Shown one piece after another: positions 1 to 9,086 of a stretch of DNA of 17,861 nucleotides. The DNA comes from Lachnospiraceae bacterium UBA1755 (GTDB taxonomy: Bacteria > Bacillota > Clostridia > Lachnospirales > Lachnospiraceae): the NCBI GenBank assembly GCA_002314805.1, contig DCHJ01000015.1:5372-23232 (forward strand). The letters are read 5' to 3'. The notes below the pieces were generated by a model that had not been told where the DNA came from, made no database searches, and was given only the letters and a program-made list of their open reading frames with translations. The position numbers were made by a program, and so were the translations under genes. Position 1 is the first letter of the stretch, and each line of letters starts with the position of its first letter.

Positions 1-42
1 TCATTGACAGCCAGGTATTACTTATCGAAAAGGGGAGGTATT

Positions 43-3000
43 ATGAACAGGATATTTAACAGGAAAAGAATGCTAAGGATAGCAGCATTGACAATTGTCA
101 TAGCTCTGGCATTTGAGAACGTCTGCTTCGCAGGAGAGGGCATTGCCATGCAGTCTGCTTCACCTGCGACAGAGACTCTTGCCGGTCCGGAGTATGCAGG
201 AGAAAGCAATGCGGAGTCAGTGGTATCCGATACCGTAAATGATATCGTGGATACCGATGCGTCGCAAGGATCTGATGAAGATACCGATGCGGCAGACGGC
301 TTTGCTGAAGATTCCTCAGAAGTAACAGCGGAGGAGCCGACCGGAGATACAGCCGCAGAGGATGAGAGCTCCGAAGAGGCTGATGATTCCGAGCCTGCAG
401 ACGGTGAGGTATTGGATGACTCCGGGGATCCCGCAGAAACGGAATCCGTGGAGACTGACGAAGAGGCTGCAGAAGAGGTAGAGGAAGAGGAGATTGAAGA
501 AGCAACCGCTTCCGAGATCATCTATACATACGAAGACGAGGAGGACCATTGTCAGGTAGTGATCGAATATTCTGCAGAGCAGTTCGGTCTTGAGAAAGCA
601 CCTGAGGTAAAGATAGTAAAGGTCACTGCTGAGCTTCCCGATATCATCAGTGCGGTAGAAGAAGCCAACGAAGGACTGTGTGCCGATAAGGTCTATGCCT
701 ATGACATCAGCTTTACAGATGAAGACGGCAGCGAAGTCGAGCCCGTCGATGATAATACTGTAAAGATCACATTTAAGAATACCGGACTTGTAAAAGGTGA
801 GGACGAGGATGCCGTTATCAGGGCCTACCACGTTGATGACGATATGAATGTAGATGAGCTGGCATTTACCACGGAGGGAGAGGATCTCACGCTGGAAGCA
901 TCTTCGTTTTCTATATTCGCGATAATGAATACTGAAGAAGCCTCCGCAGTCCCTGTGGGTACCGGAAGGGGACTGACCAAGGTTTACCTTCGTGATTTCA
1001 TGTCCACAGGTCATATCAAGGACGAAGTAACAGAGGATATAGCTATTCTTGATGCTGACGATCCGACTGCTACGCCATCCGAGTGGATCGAATGGGAGCC
1101 TGTAACCACACAGGTGTATTTTCCGCTTGAGATATCTGCAGACTTTTTCAAAAACAACCTGACGGATGACAGAGACATAGTAATCGAGCTGGCTCCGGGT
1201 CTGAGATTTAATTATACTGATCCTGAAACAGAGATAGCGAAAGGAGACGAGGCAATAGACTCCGTCATATGGGATGTCACGACAGACGACCACGGGTATG
1301 ATACCGAGACAGCCCACATCAATAAGTATATCATGGACACCTTCAAGACCGAAAACGGTAAGCCATATCAGCCCAGAGGTGGAAGAGTAACTATCAAGCT
1401 TAAGCATACCCATGAGGAAAATCATTTCACACATACGCTCCGCCTGCTGCTTGTAGCGGACAAAGCGCTTATCAACTATGAGCAGTGCCGTGACGGGTAC
1501 GATCTTACCGAGGCAATAAAGGTGTCGGTGTCTCAGGGAGACGGGACGCTTGAAAACACGGAGGCTGTCCAGAACGTGCGCTTTAAAGCGGACCATAATG
1601 ATTATTCTTATTCCGATCGGTTCGAAAAGTCATATTACGGTGGCATAATGACAAACGGAAGTACGCATTACGTTAAGAAAGGCCAGACAGTAAACCTGAT
1701 AGAGAATCTATGTCCCAGAAATTTTGCCTTGACTGAGGGTGTGAAGACAGATGGTTTTGTCATGAAAAAACTCTCGCTCACGGTAAGGACGGACAGTGAG
1801 GCATTGGAATTTTCAGCAAGAAAAGGATATGAAAAGACCGGACCGGAAAAGAGAACCATAGAAGATAAGGACTGGTGGTATTACACCTTTACGACAGAGA
1901 ATTTCGGAAATGCAACCACTTCATACAATTATAAGAATATTTCACTCCAGTGTGTGATCCCTTCCGATGCGGCGGCAGTGTACAAGGTTGAGGCCGTTGA
2001 AACCGAGCAGCAGTGGTGGAATGAAGATGAGAGCATTACGTACTCTTATGAGACAGATCTGAAAGTAAGTGCGGGCAACCGCATCTGCAAGCTGGACGCA
2101 AGCGGAGATATTAATGTTTTCCTGTCACGGTATTATGGCATTAATTCGACAAGGGGTGCGTATTTCCAGCGAGGTATTACCGGGAGAAGCTACCAGACAC
2201 AGATCAATGGATTCAACATTGCAAAATCAGGTGGCGAAGCAGTCAATGTGCCTTTGATATATACTGTGGAGCTTCCGGCAGACAAGATGTTTGTGAATGC
2301 GGTCGGAATCCCGTTTTCCATTGGTACGGTTAATGCGGCTGAAACGGCGCAGGAAAAGGAAGAGGCGATCCTCAGATATTATCCGGGCAGGATAGAACTG
2401 ACCGACGAAGAGGGCAATAAGTATGTCATAGAAAAAGAAGACAGTGAATCTGCAGAAGAATACAAGGAACGTATAGATGCGCTGGCCGTTGTGCAGTCAG
2501 GATCGAAAAAATCATCGGATTACGGATTCATAGTGAGCACGGAGACTCTTGCAGATGCCATAGGATATCCGGAGGGTACCGGGCTCCAGACTGTCAAGGT
2601 ATGGCTTCCCGACATGGCTGTTACAGCTGAAAGGGGGGCATTTTGTGGCGCGTATTCAAACAACTATTATGCTGTATGCGGAGTGTATGGATACCCCCGT
2701 GAGGAGACAGATGAGGGGGATAACTATACTACAGAGTATACTGTTGAGTCTGCGGCAGAGACCAAGCAGTTTCAAACAATATCACGATCGCAGACCTTTA
2801 CAGTTCATTACTATGGAAAGGACGGAGACCAGTACAGCGGGAGTGGCAGTATGTATGGTGCGAGACCGAATATTACCGTGACTGATGCACAGGGAAAAGA
2901 ATCAACAACGTTCTGTGTAGGAGATGATGTTCGTTTTGCAGTGAAAAGCTGGACAAGTAATTCCTGGGCTTCTGATGAGGATAAGACCTGGAAACCACTG

Positions 3001-6000
3001 ATGTGGATACCTGTGCCGGAAGGGATGACACTGAATACGGAAGATGCAGTATTTACCTGCTCCGCAGAAGGCAGTGATAAAACTGTAACGCCGATATTTA
3101 CGGATGTGACTGCAAAGGCGAAGAACCTGAAGGACGGCTGGAGCCTTTATGAGCTTACATTCAGGGATGAGGAGGTACCCTATGTAGGAGGCATGGACAG
3201 CAAATGGTATCAGCATGTACTGAACGGAAGCTTCTCAATGCATGTACAGCCCGCTGTTAAGAGTCTTGAATATGATATAAAGCAGCTTATATTCTGCGGA
3301 TCCGAGTTGCGGGATGCAGCTGCATCTACCAATTCTACAGGCAGTTATACCCATGAGTATAAGGAGGGAGTGTATAGCGGACCCGGATACGGATATGGCC
3401 TCAGCAATAGTAAAGTGATAGCATCTGTCACCAACGCGAAATCCTTTACTATAGGATCAAATCCGGATATTGCAGTCGAATCAGCGTTTAAGAAGAGCAG
3501 TGAAACCGAATACCGGAAATATGACAGTACGACTGACGGTATCTCTCTTAAGAACGGAGAAGCGCTTGACATAAGGGTCAGACTGGAGAACCTGACCGGA
3601 AGCGATGCAGATGAGCTTGTAGTCTATATGCCTGTTCCCAAGACTGATATGGAATCCGTAATGGGGACAATGTTCAGTAAGTTCTTCACGTCCTGCGGCT
3701 TTGATATGTACCTTAAGGGCAATGAGTATGACGAAGCCAATGCAGATGCGCTTTTTGAGATAAGATATGCGACAGTGACCAAGGCCTCGGAGATCAAGGA
3801 AAGCGGAATTGTGGAGCCGGAGAACGGCTGGAACACGACGATCACAGATGACGTAAATTTCATACGTATTGCATTGAAGTCGGGGAAGGTCTTCTCGTCC
3901 TCTGCGGGTGCCCAGTATATTCCGTTCAATTTCAGTGTCACAGATGATACAGCTAAGGTAGATACTAAGAATAAGTGGCGTTCATCATATATGTTCAAGC
4001 TGGAGGACGGAACCAGTGCGGCTTCCTTTATCAATAGGACAGACAACTTCGGCTGCGTGCTCCAGATCGGAACAGTCAATGGTACAGTATATCTTGATAA
4101 AAACCGTAACGGAATAAAGGATGCCGATGAGGAAGGGATCAAAGGAGTAAAGGTCACAGCAGTTGACAGCAGCGATAATAAGTACTCAGCACAGACCGGG
4201 ACAGACGGAGCATATCAGATAGACGGACTTCCGGGCGGAGCTGTCACCGTCAGTGTTGAAAATCCGGGAAGTCCGGAGGTTACGTCCGGGCTGCCAAGGA
4301 GATTTACAGCGGTGACACCAAGTACAGGTACTGTCTGCGGCAGTGATGTGACACCAAATACAGCCGGAACGGCTGCAGATAAGGCGATCGACGATCTCAA
4401 GGCTGCAGGCGGAACTGTATCAGTAAATGCAGGATTTACAGAGCCACTGACACACAGCGTGAAGATAAGCGGAAGCAGTACGGCAACGGTGAAGCCGACA
4501 GCGATAAAGTCATGGCCGGAGCAGACGATCGAGGACGCTACGGCGCTGCTGAGTACAAAGCTTCCGAAAGTTACACTTGGTACAGGAGAGATCCACACAG
4601 GCTGGAAGATAGGCGCAAAGAAGTACACAGACAGCGAGCTGCTGGCTGCTTCATTCACAGCGGACCAGACCATTTATGCAATGGTAAGCAAGTCACTGGA
4701 GATAACGGTTGCGACAGCTTCATCGATAACCTACAGCGGAAATGCTGTGACAGCCAAGAGGTCCACAGAGGGCACTGCAGATATAGTCTATACATACGAG
4801 GGTAATGGCAAAGCTGACTGCACCTATTATCTTGACAGTAAAGGAAAGACAAAGACATCGCGTAACAACAGCGGCGCTGCCGGTAACGGAAAAGCTCCGG
4901 TATGGGCAGGAACCTATTATGTACGCGTTCATGTCGCAGAAACAGAAGGATATACAGAAGGATATTCATCGTATACAGAGTTTACTATAGGCAAGGCTGA
5001 GCTTACGGCAACCTATGGCGGGGAGACTATAACATACAGAGAGACCCCGGAACTCAAGGTAGATGTAACGGGCTTTGTTAACGGCGAGACAGCGGCAACA
5101 GCAGCGGGCTATATAGCACCTACAGTATCTGCAGGAGGTAAGACAGATGTAGGGTCGTACCCACTTACACCGTCAGGCGGAGCAGCAGACAACTACAGCT
5201 TCAGGTATAACCCCGGAGAGCTTAATATCGTCGCAAAGAAGCTGACAAAGCCTACCGCAAAGCAAAAGAGCTTCACCTATGACGGAAAGGAGAAGAAGTT
5301 TGAGGCATACGGCTTTGACAGCGAGACCATGGATCAGAGCGGAACGGAGAAGGCGACGGAAGCAAAAAGCTATAAGGTGACATATGCTCTGAAGGATGCA
5401 AAGAACTACACGTGGTCAGACGGAACAACAAAAGATGTGGAGATCAGCTGGAAGATCAATAAGGCAAAGATCTCTGCAATGAGCTTTACGGTAACAGCAC
5501 CTAAAAAGAACGGCACACCTGCAAAAACGGTGAGCGCAGGAGCGACAACCTACGAAGGAAAGAACGTAGCATGGGAACCGGAAGATGCTAAGTTCAAGGG
5601 AGGAAAAGCCTATACAGTAAACTTTACTGCAGCACTCAAGGATACAGCCAACTACGAGTATGCAAATACAGTGGCAGTGACAGTAAATAAAGAGAAGGTA
5701 TCCTTTGATAAGACTGTGGAAACAGTAAGCTACACCTTCCCGAAGACAGAGGACAGGGCACTTGCATCGATCTCTGTAAAAACAAAGCCGGATAAGATCA
5801 AATACGCATACGGAGATGCTGCAGATCTTACGGGGCTGGTACTTGATCTTAAATACGATGATGATACAGCAGAGACAATAGCATACAGCGGTCACGAGTC
5901 AGAAATCACAGTAAGTCCGACAGTGCCTACAGTCGCAACCACGAGTCTTACCATCACCTATGGCGGAAAGAGCACAACTCAGGGTATAACCGTAAATAAG

Positions 6001-7995
6001 GCACAGCTTACTGCAGCTTACGGTGGCGAGACCATAACCTATGGAGATTCACCTGCATTAGCTGTAACCGTAACCGGCTTTGTAAACGGCGAGACAGCCG
6101 CAACGGCAGCAGGTTATACAGCACCCACAGTATCAGCAGCAGGATGTACAGCGGTAGGAAAATACACACTTACACCGGCAGGCGGAGCAGCAGACAACTA
6201 CAGTTTTAAGTATGATCACGGAGATCTTAAGATCGTCGCAAAGAAGCTTACAAAGCCCACCGCATCAGTGAAGGAATTTACCTATGACGGAAAAGAGAAG
6301 GTGCTCGCGGTAACCGGCTTTGACAGTACGACAATGCAGCAGGTCAAAACCGATAAGGCAGTCCCGGCAGGCAGCTACACGGCAGAATATGCTCTTGACG
6401 ATAAAAATAATTATACATGGGCAGACGGAAAGACAGACAATGTGGTAATCAGCTGGAAGATCAATAAGGCACAGCTTACTGCAGCCTACGGCGGCGAGAC
6501 CATAACATATGGAGGTTCACCGAAACTGACCGTAAAGGTAACCGGCTTCGTAAACGGTGAGACAGCCGCAACAGCAGCAGGGTATACAGCACCCACAGTA
6601 TCAGCAGCAGGCTGTACAGCGGTAGGAAAGTATCCACTTACACCTGCAGGCGGAGCAGCAGACAACTACAGTTTCAAGTACACACCAGGAGAGCTTAAGA
6701 TCGTTGCAAAGAAGCTGACAAAGCCAATAGCAACCTTATCGGAATTCACCTATGACGGAAACGAGAAGGAGCTCGCAGTAATCGGCTTTGACAGCACGAC
6801 CATGAAGCAGGTTGGAACTGATAAGGCAACCAAGGCGGACAGCTACACTGCTGTATATGCCCTTAACGATCCCGCAAACTATGCATGGGCAGACGGTTCG
6901 GTTGACAACGTAGAGATCGCATGGACGATCAATAAGGTTCAGCTTACAGCAGTCTACGAGGGAGAGACTATAACCTACGGAGACACTCCGGCGCTCAGTG
7001 TAAAGGTAACCGGCTTTGTAAACGGCGAGACAGCCGCAACAGCAGCAGGCTATACGGCACCTACAGTATCAGCAGCAGGAAAGACAGCAGCAGGACAGCA
7101 CACACTTACACCGGCAGGCGGAGCGGCAGACAACTACAGCTTCACGTACACATCAGGAACGTTGAATGTCAATAAGGCTGAGCTTACTGCAGCCTATGCA
7201 GGTGAGACCATAACCTCCGGAAAGACTCCTGCGCTCAGAGTAGATGTGACAGGTTTTGTAAACGGCGAGACAGCTGCAACGGCAGCAGGGTATACAGCAC
7301 CCACAGTATCAGCAGAAGGCTGTACAGCGGTAGGGAAATACACGCTTACACCGGCAGGCGGAACGGCAGACAACTATTACTTTACATATGTTTCAGGAGA
7401 ACTGCAGATCACATCCGGTGGCGGCGGTGGCGGCGGAGGCACCGGTTCAGGCTCAGGCTCGGCAGCAGTGACATCAGCGGGCTGGGTACAGTACAGCAGA
7501 CCGGTAGCAAATCCCACGGTATCAACCGGAAAGTGGAAGCTTGTACCTCCGACAACCAATGTATGGACATTTGAAGGTACCCAGAAGCAGAAACCGGTAA
7601 ATACATGGCTGTATCTTAGCAATCCTAATTCCAAGGACGGCAGGACAAAAGGATTCTACTATTTCGACGAGAATGGTTACATGGTAACCGGATGGTCAAA
7701 GCAGAAGTCAGGCTGGTATTATCTGAATGAGGATAAGAACCTCGGTGACGAAGGTATGATGTGTACCGGATGGCATCAGGACAAGAAGGACGGTCATACC
7801 TACTATCTTGACAAGGAGCTTGGAAATATGCTTGTAGGTAAACAGCTCATCGACGGAAAAGAGTATAACTTCAATACCGTTCCATCGAACCCGAATATGT
7901 GGACCTTTGCAGAGTCAAAGCAAAACGCAGCGGCTGCGTCATGGGTATATACCAATCCAAAGAGCGGCACTCCGTACGGAGCATTGATTCAGTAA
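43..7995 (+). CDS. Giant secreted cell-surface protein with SdrD_B-like, MBG/YDG repeats and cell-wall-binding C-terminus
   Basis: Predicted 2650-residue exported surface protein, probably adhesive or structural. The ATG at 43 is chosen because GGGGAGG (32-38) precedes it; an upstream in-frame TTG at 4 lacks a ribosome binding site. A basic start plus a hydrophobic stretch (about residues 1-30) reads as a signal peptide. Residues about 56-160 are an Asp/Glu/Ser-rich linker. A long beta-rich region of unrecognised type follows to about 1340. Residues about 1343-1468 resemble an SdrD_B/Cna-B-like domain (YLDKNRNGIKDADEEGIKGV, ending in VNAGFTE). Residues 1652-2458 hold MBG-like and YDG-like repeats with an Ig-like insert at about 1808-1986. 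A run of eight Gly begins at 2459, then aromatic wall-binding repeats (GFYYFDENGYMVTGW) run to the end. There is no LPXTG motif or C-terminal membrane anchor, so attachment is probably non-covalent. The ligand is unknown. Confidence 0.9.
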   Translation: MNRIFNRKRMLRIAALTIVIALAFENVCFAGEGIAMQSASPATETLAGPEYAGESNAESVVSDTVNDIVDTDASQGSDEDTDAADGFAEDSSEVTAEEPTGDTAAEDESSEEADDSEPADGEVLDDSGDPAETESVETDEEAAEEVEEEEIEEATASEIIYTYEDEEDHCQVVIEYSAEQFGLEKAPEVKIVKVTAELPDIISAVEEANEGLCADKVYAYDISFTDEDGSEVEPVDDNTVKITFKNTGLVKGEDEDAVIRAYHVDDDMNVDELAFTTEGEDLTLEASSFSIFAIMNTEEASAVPVGTGRGLTKVYLRDFMSTGHIKDEVTEDIAILDADDPTATPSEWIEWEPVTTQVYFPLEISADFFKNNLTDDRDIVIELAPGLRFNYTDPETEIAKGDEAIDSVIWDVTTDDHGYDTETAHINKYIMDTFKTENGKPYQPRGGRVTIKLKHTHEENHFTHTLRLLLVADKALINYEQCRDGYDLTEAIKVSVSQGDGTLENTEAVQNVRFKADHNDYSYSDRFEKSYYGGIMTNGSTHYVKKGQTVNLIENLCPRNFALTEGVKTDGFVMKKLSLTVRTDSEALEFSARKGYEKTGPEKRTIEDKDWWYYTFTTENFGNATTSYNYKNISLQCVIPSDAAAVYKVEAVETEQQWWNEDESITYSYETDLKVSAGNRICKLDASGDINVFLSRYYGINSTRGAYFQRGITGRSYQTQINGFNIAKSGGEAVNVPLIYTVELPADKMFVNAVGIPFSIGTVNAAETAQEKEEAILRYYPGRIELTDEEGNKYVIEKEDSESAEEYKERIDALAVVQSGSKKSSDYGFIVSTETLADAIGYPEGTGLQTVKVWLPDMAVTAERGAFCGAYSNNYYAVCGVYGYPREETDEGDNYTTEYTVESAAETKQFQTISRSQTFTVHYYGKDGDQYSGSGSMYGARPNITVTDAQGKESTTFCVGDDVRFAVKSWTSNSWASDEDKTWKPLMWIPVPEGMTLNTEDAVFTCSAEGSDKTVTPIFTDVTAKAKNLKDGWSLYELTFRDEEVPYVGGMDSKWYQHVLNGSFSMHVQPAVKSLEYDIKQLIFCGSELRDAAASTNSTGSYTHEYKEGVYSGPGYGYGLSNSKVIASVTNAKSFTIGSNPDIAVESAFKKSSETEYRKYDSTTDGISLKNGEALDIRVRLENLTGSDADELVVYMPVPKTDMESVMGTMFSKFFTSCGFDMYLKGNEYDEANADALFEIRYATVTKASEIKESGIVEPENGWNTTITDDVNFIRIALKSGKVFSSSAGAQYIPFNFSVTDDTAKVDTKNKWRSSYMFKLEDGTSAASFINRTDNFGCVLQIGTVNGTVYLDKNRNGIKDADEEGIKGVKVTAVDSSDNKYSAQTGTDGAYQIDGLPGGAVTVSVENPGSPEVTSGLPRRFTAVTPSTGTVCGSDVTPNTAGTAADKAIDDLKAAGGTVSVNAGFTEPLTHSVKISGSSTATVKPTAIKSWPEQTIEDATALLSTKLPKVTLGTGEIHTGWKIGAKKYTDSELLAASFTADQTIYAMVSKSLEITVATASSITYSGNAVTAKRSTEGTADIVYTYEGNGKADCTYYLDSKGKTKTSRNNSGAAGNGKAPVWAGTYYVRVHVAETEGYTEGYSSYTEFTIGKAELTATYGGETITYRETPELKVDVTGFVNGETAATAAGYIAPTVSAGGKTDVGSYPLTPSGGAADNYSFRYNPGELNIVAKKLTKPTAKQKSFTYDGKEKKFEAYGFDSETMDQSGTEKATEAKSYKVTYALKDAKNYTWSDGTTKDVEISWKINKAKISAMSFTVTAPKKNGTPAKTVSAGATTYEGKNVAWEPEDAKFKGGKAYTVNFTAALKDTANYEYANTVAVTVNKEKVSFDKTVETVSYTFPKTEDRALASISVKTKPDKIKYAYGDAADLTGLVLDLKYDDDTAETIAYSGHESEITVSPTVPTVATTSLTITYGGKSTTQGITVNKAQLTAAYGGETITYGDSPALAVTVTGFVNGETAATAAGYTAPTVSAAGCTAVGKYTLTPAGGAADNYSFKYDHGDLKIVAKKLTKPTASVKEFTYDGKEKVLAVTGFDSTTMQQVKTDKAVPAGSYTAEYALDDKNNYTWADGKTDNVVISWKINKAQLTAAYGGETITYGGSPKLTVKVTGFVNGETAATAAGYTAPTVSAAGCTAVGKYPLTPAGGAADNYSFKYTPGELKIVAKKLTKPIATLSEFTYDGNEKELAVIGFDSTTMKQVGTDKATKADSYTAVYALNDPANYAWADGSVDNVEIAWTINKVQLTAVYEGETITYGDTPALSVKVTGFVNGETAATAAGYTAPTVSAAGKTAAGQHTLTPAGGAADNYSFTYTSGTLNVNKAELTAAYAGETITSGKTPALRVDVTGFVNGETAATAAGYTAPTVSAEGCTAVGKYTLTPAGGTADNYYFTYVSGELQITSGGGGGGGGTGSGSGSAAVTSAGWVQYSRPVANPTVSTGKWKLVPPTTNVWTFEGTQKQKPVNTWLYLSNPNSKDGRTKGFYYFDENGYMVTGWSKQKSGWYYLNEDKNLGDEGMMCTGWHQDKKDGHTYYLDKELGNMLVGKQLIDGKEYNFNTVPSNPNMWTFAESKQNAAAASWVYTNPKSGTPYGALIQ
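4996..7416 (+). repeat. In-gene array of MBG-like and YDG-like repeats with a fixed 468-bp unit
   Basis: Three units of exactly 468 bp (4996-5463, 6001-6468, 6469-6936) each encode an MBG-like module (about 80 residues, core GFVNGETAATAAGY) followed by a second module (about 76 residues, core FTYDGKEK ... ending WKINK). Two more MBG-like modules (6937-7176, 240 bp, and 7177-7416) follow without the second module. The first and second units are separated by 537 bp (5464-6000) encoding a different Ig-like segment. Units 2 and 3 are nearly identical at DNA level in the MBG half. The MBG and YDG labels are from memory of the family look, not from a profile search. Confidence 0.85.
7558..7995 (+). 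repeat. C-terminal wall-binding region, one full and one cut-short copy
   Basis: A block beginning with Asn, one variable residue and WTF at 7558 recurs at 7894, 336 bp later. The first copy continues through aromatic-glycine motifs (FYYFDENGYMVTGW, WYYLNEDKN, TYYLDKELGN) typical of choline- or glucan-binding repeats. The second copy keeps the tryptophan and the WVYTNPKSG part, then stops at 7995 before any FYYFD motif. It may be a natural cap or a truncated last repeat. Confidence 0.65.
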
Positions 7996-8021
7996 CAAAC
8001 GATATATTGCTTTTTGACCGG

Positions 8022-8056
8022 CAGACCGGATGCATCCGCATCCGGTCTGTGTTTGT
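8022..8056 (+). terminator. Hairpin after the surface protein gene
   Basis: Perfect 12-bp arms CAGACCGGATGC (8022-8033) and GCATCCGGTCTG (8038-8049) flank the loop ATCC, 26 bases after the stop codon. The tail TGTTTGT is only moderately T-rich, so termination is likely but the signal is not ideal. Confidence 0.75.
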
Positions 8057-8189
8057 AATGATTCCACGATGTCTGGTCAGTTCCTATAGTTTAATACCTC
8101 AATACTCCCTGTTCTCATTCTCCGTTGAAATAAACCTTTTGTTTTGGGAATTTGGCTTTCCGGTGCACAAGGATTATACGAGCATTCCA

Positions 8190-8203
8190 TTGACGCCCGT
8201 CAA
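8190..8203. promoter_or_regulatory. Operator candidate 1, TTGACG-N2-CGTCAA
   Basis: TTGACGCCCGTCAA is a perfect 6+2+6 inverted repeat covering the predicted -35 box. The same half-sites recur 41 bp downstream. It probably binds the DNA-binding protein encoded by the second gene of the pair. Confidence 0.6.
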
Positions 8204-8218
8204 ATATAATGGTAAACT
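8190..8218 (+). promoter_or_regulatory. Promoter candidate for the HipA-like pair
   Basis: TTGACG (8190-8195), a 17-bp spacer and TAAACT (8213-8218) form a plausible sigma-A promoter 44 bases before the kinase start. A perfect TATAAT at 8205-8210 is also present but lacks a good -35 box at normal spacing. The -35 box is itself one half of a palindrome, so a bound repressor would block it. The 8057-8189 stretch upstream shows no gene or clear signal. Confidence 0.5.
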
Positions 8219-8228
8219 ATACATATTT

Positions 8229-8246
8229 ATTTGACGAGCGTCAAAT
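8229..8246. promoter_or_regulatory. Operator candidate 2, ATTTGACGAGCGTCAAAT
   Basis: Perfect 8+2+8 palindrome with the same TTGACG/CGTCAA half-sites as operator 1. It sits at or just past the expected transcription start and directly before the GGAGCGGAG ribosome binding region (8247-8255). The centres of the two palindromes are 41 bp apart, about four helical turns, which would place both on one DNA face. Confidence 0.65.
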
Positions 8247-8261
8247 GGAGCGGAGAAAAAC

Positions 8262-9086
8262 ATGAGGAGAAAATCAGACAACCGAGTCATCAGGGATAAG
8301 CAGGATCTGACATATCTGCGGTGGAGTCACATCCGCAATTCAAGCGGGACGGCAGGCACTTTCCTGAAATCGCAGATGACAATAAACGGAGTCAAGAAGT
8401 ACTACAAGCTTTCAAATTTTGATCCCGTCATGGGTGTTGTCGGTCATGAGTGCATTAATGAGATAATAATTGACCGACTGCTTACGATCCTGGGAGTTGA
8501 GCACCTGTCTTACGAGCTTATCCATGCAGATATTGAGATAGACGGCAGCATCCTGGATACATATCTTTGCGCTTCGTCAGATTTCAAACTGAGGGGGGAG
8601 ACAAAGTCTGCGCTGGACGATTATTACCGCGTGAACCATTTTGCGGGAGAGAGCCATTATGAGTTCTGCGTGAGGAACGGATGGCAGAGATATATTGATA
8701 CCATGATAGCAGTGGATTTTATTATCCTCAACAGGGACAGACATGGTGCCAATATTGAAGTCCTCCGCAATGCAAGGAGGCATTCATTACGCATAGCCCC
8801 GCTGTTTGATCATGGTTTATCGCTGCTGTATTCCTGCGAAGATGATGAAGCAGCTGCAGCCTATGATGTTATGGAAGACCGGAAATGTCAGAATTACATT
8901 GGAGGGTATTCCTGTCTGGATAATCTGGCACTTATAGGTAATAAGAAAGAAATATTTTCGGGAAAGCTGGCAGAATCGGACAGAGAGATCCTCTTTGAGG
9001 GATTGGAAGGCATAATATCCGAAACCTTCCGCAGCAGGATATGGGAAATGATATATAAGAGGTATCTTTATTATGAAAGCCTATGA
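8262..9086 (+). CDS. HipA/HipT-like serine/threonine kinase, probable toxin
   Basis: A 274-residue protein with hallmarks of the HipA kinase fold. A Ser/Gly-rich loop (SSGTAG, residues 27-32) is followed by a candidate nucleotide-binding Lys49 (YYKLS). The catalytic loop NRDRHGAN spans 157-164, with Asp159 and Asn164 expected in catalysis and metal binding. A DFG-like element FDHG (182-185) supplies a second metal-binding Asp183. Full-length HipA is about 440 residues and carries an N-terminal domain; here that part is missing, as in HipT of the HipBST systems and in CtkA-like kinases. The ATG at 8262 follows GGAGCGGAG. The gene overlaps the next one by 14 bases, so the two are translationally coupled. 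By analogy with HipA and HipT it would phosphorylate a translation factor such as an aminoacyl-tRNA synthetase; the target cannot be read from sequence. Confidence 0.8.
   Translation: MRRKSDNRVIRDKQDLTYLRWSHIRNSSGTAGTFLKSQMTINGVKKYYKLSNFDPVMGVVGHECINEIIIDRLLTILGVEHLSYELIHADIEIDGSILDTYLCASSDFKLRGETKSALDDYYRVNHFAGESHYEFCVRNGWQRYIDTMIAVDFIILNRDRHGANIEVLRNARRHSLRIAPLFDHGLSLLYSCEDDEAAAAYDVMEDRKCQNYIGGYSCLDNLALIGNKKEIFSGKLAESDREILFEGLEGIISETFRSRIWEMIYKRYLYYESL

Noticed and set aside
18..521. Ser/Ala-rich minus-strand open frame
   Set aside because: It is the complement of the acidic GAA/GAG/GAT codons of the surface protein; no ribosome binding site was seen.
316..1596. 426-codon open frame on the minus strand
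   Set aside because: It lies wholly antisense to the surface protein, has no recognisable domain and a composition explained by the complement of its codons.
5416..5895. Cys-rich minus-strand open frame of 159 codons
   Set aside because: It is antisense to the Ig-like and repeat region; its Cys content comes from complementing GCA codons.
7417..7995. Sortase anchor at the end of the surface protein
   Set aside because: No LPXTG-like motif, hydrophobic segment or basic tail is present; wall-binding repeats explain attachment.
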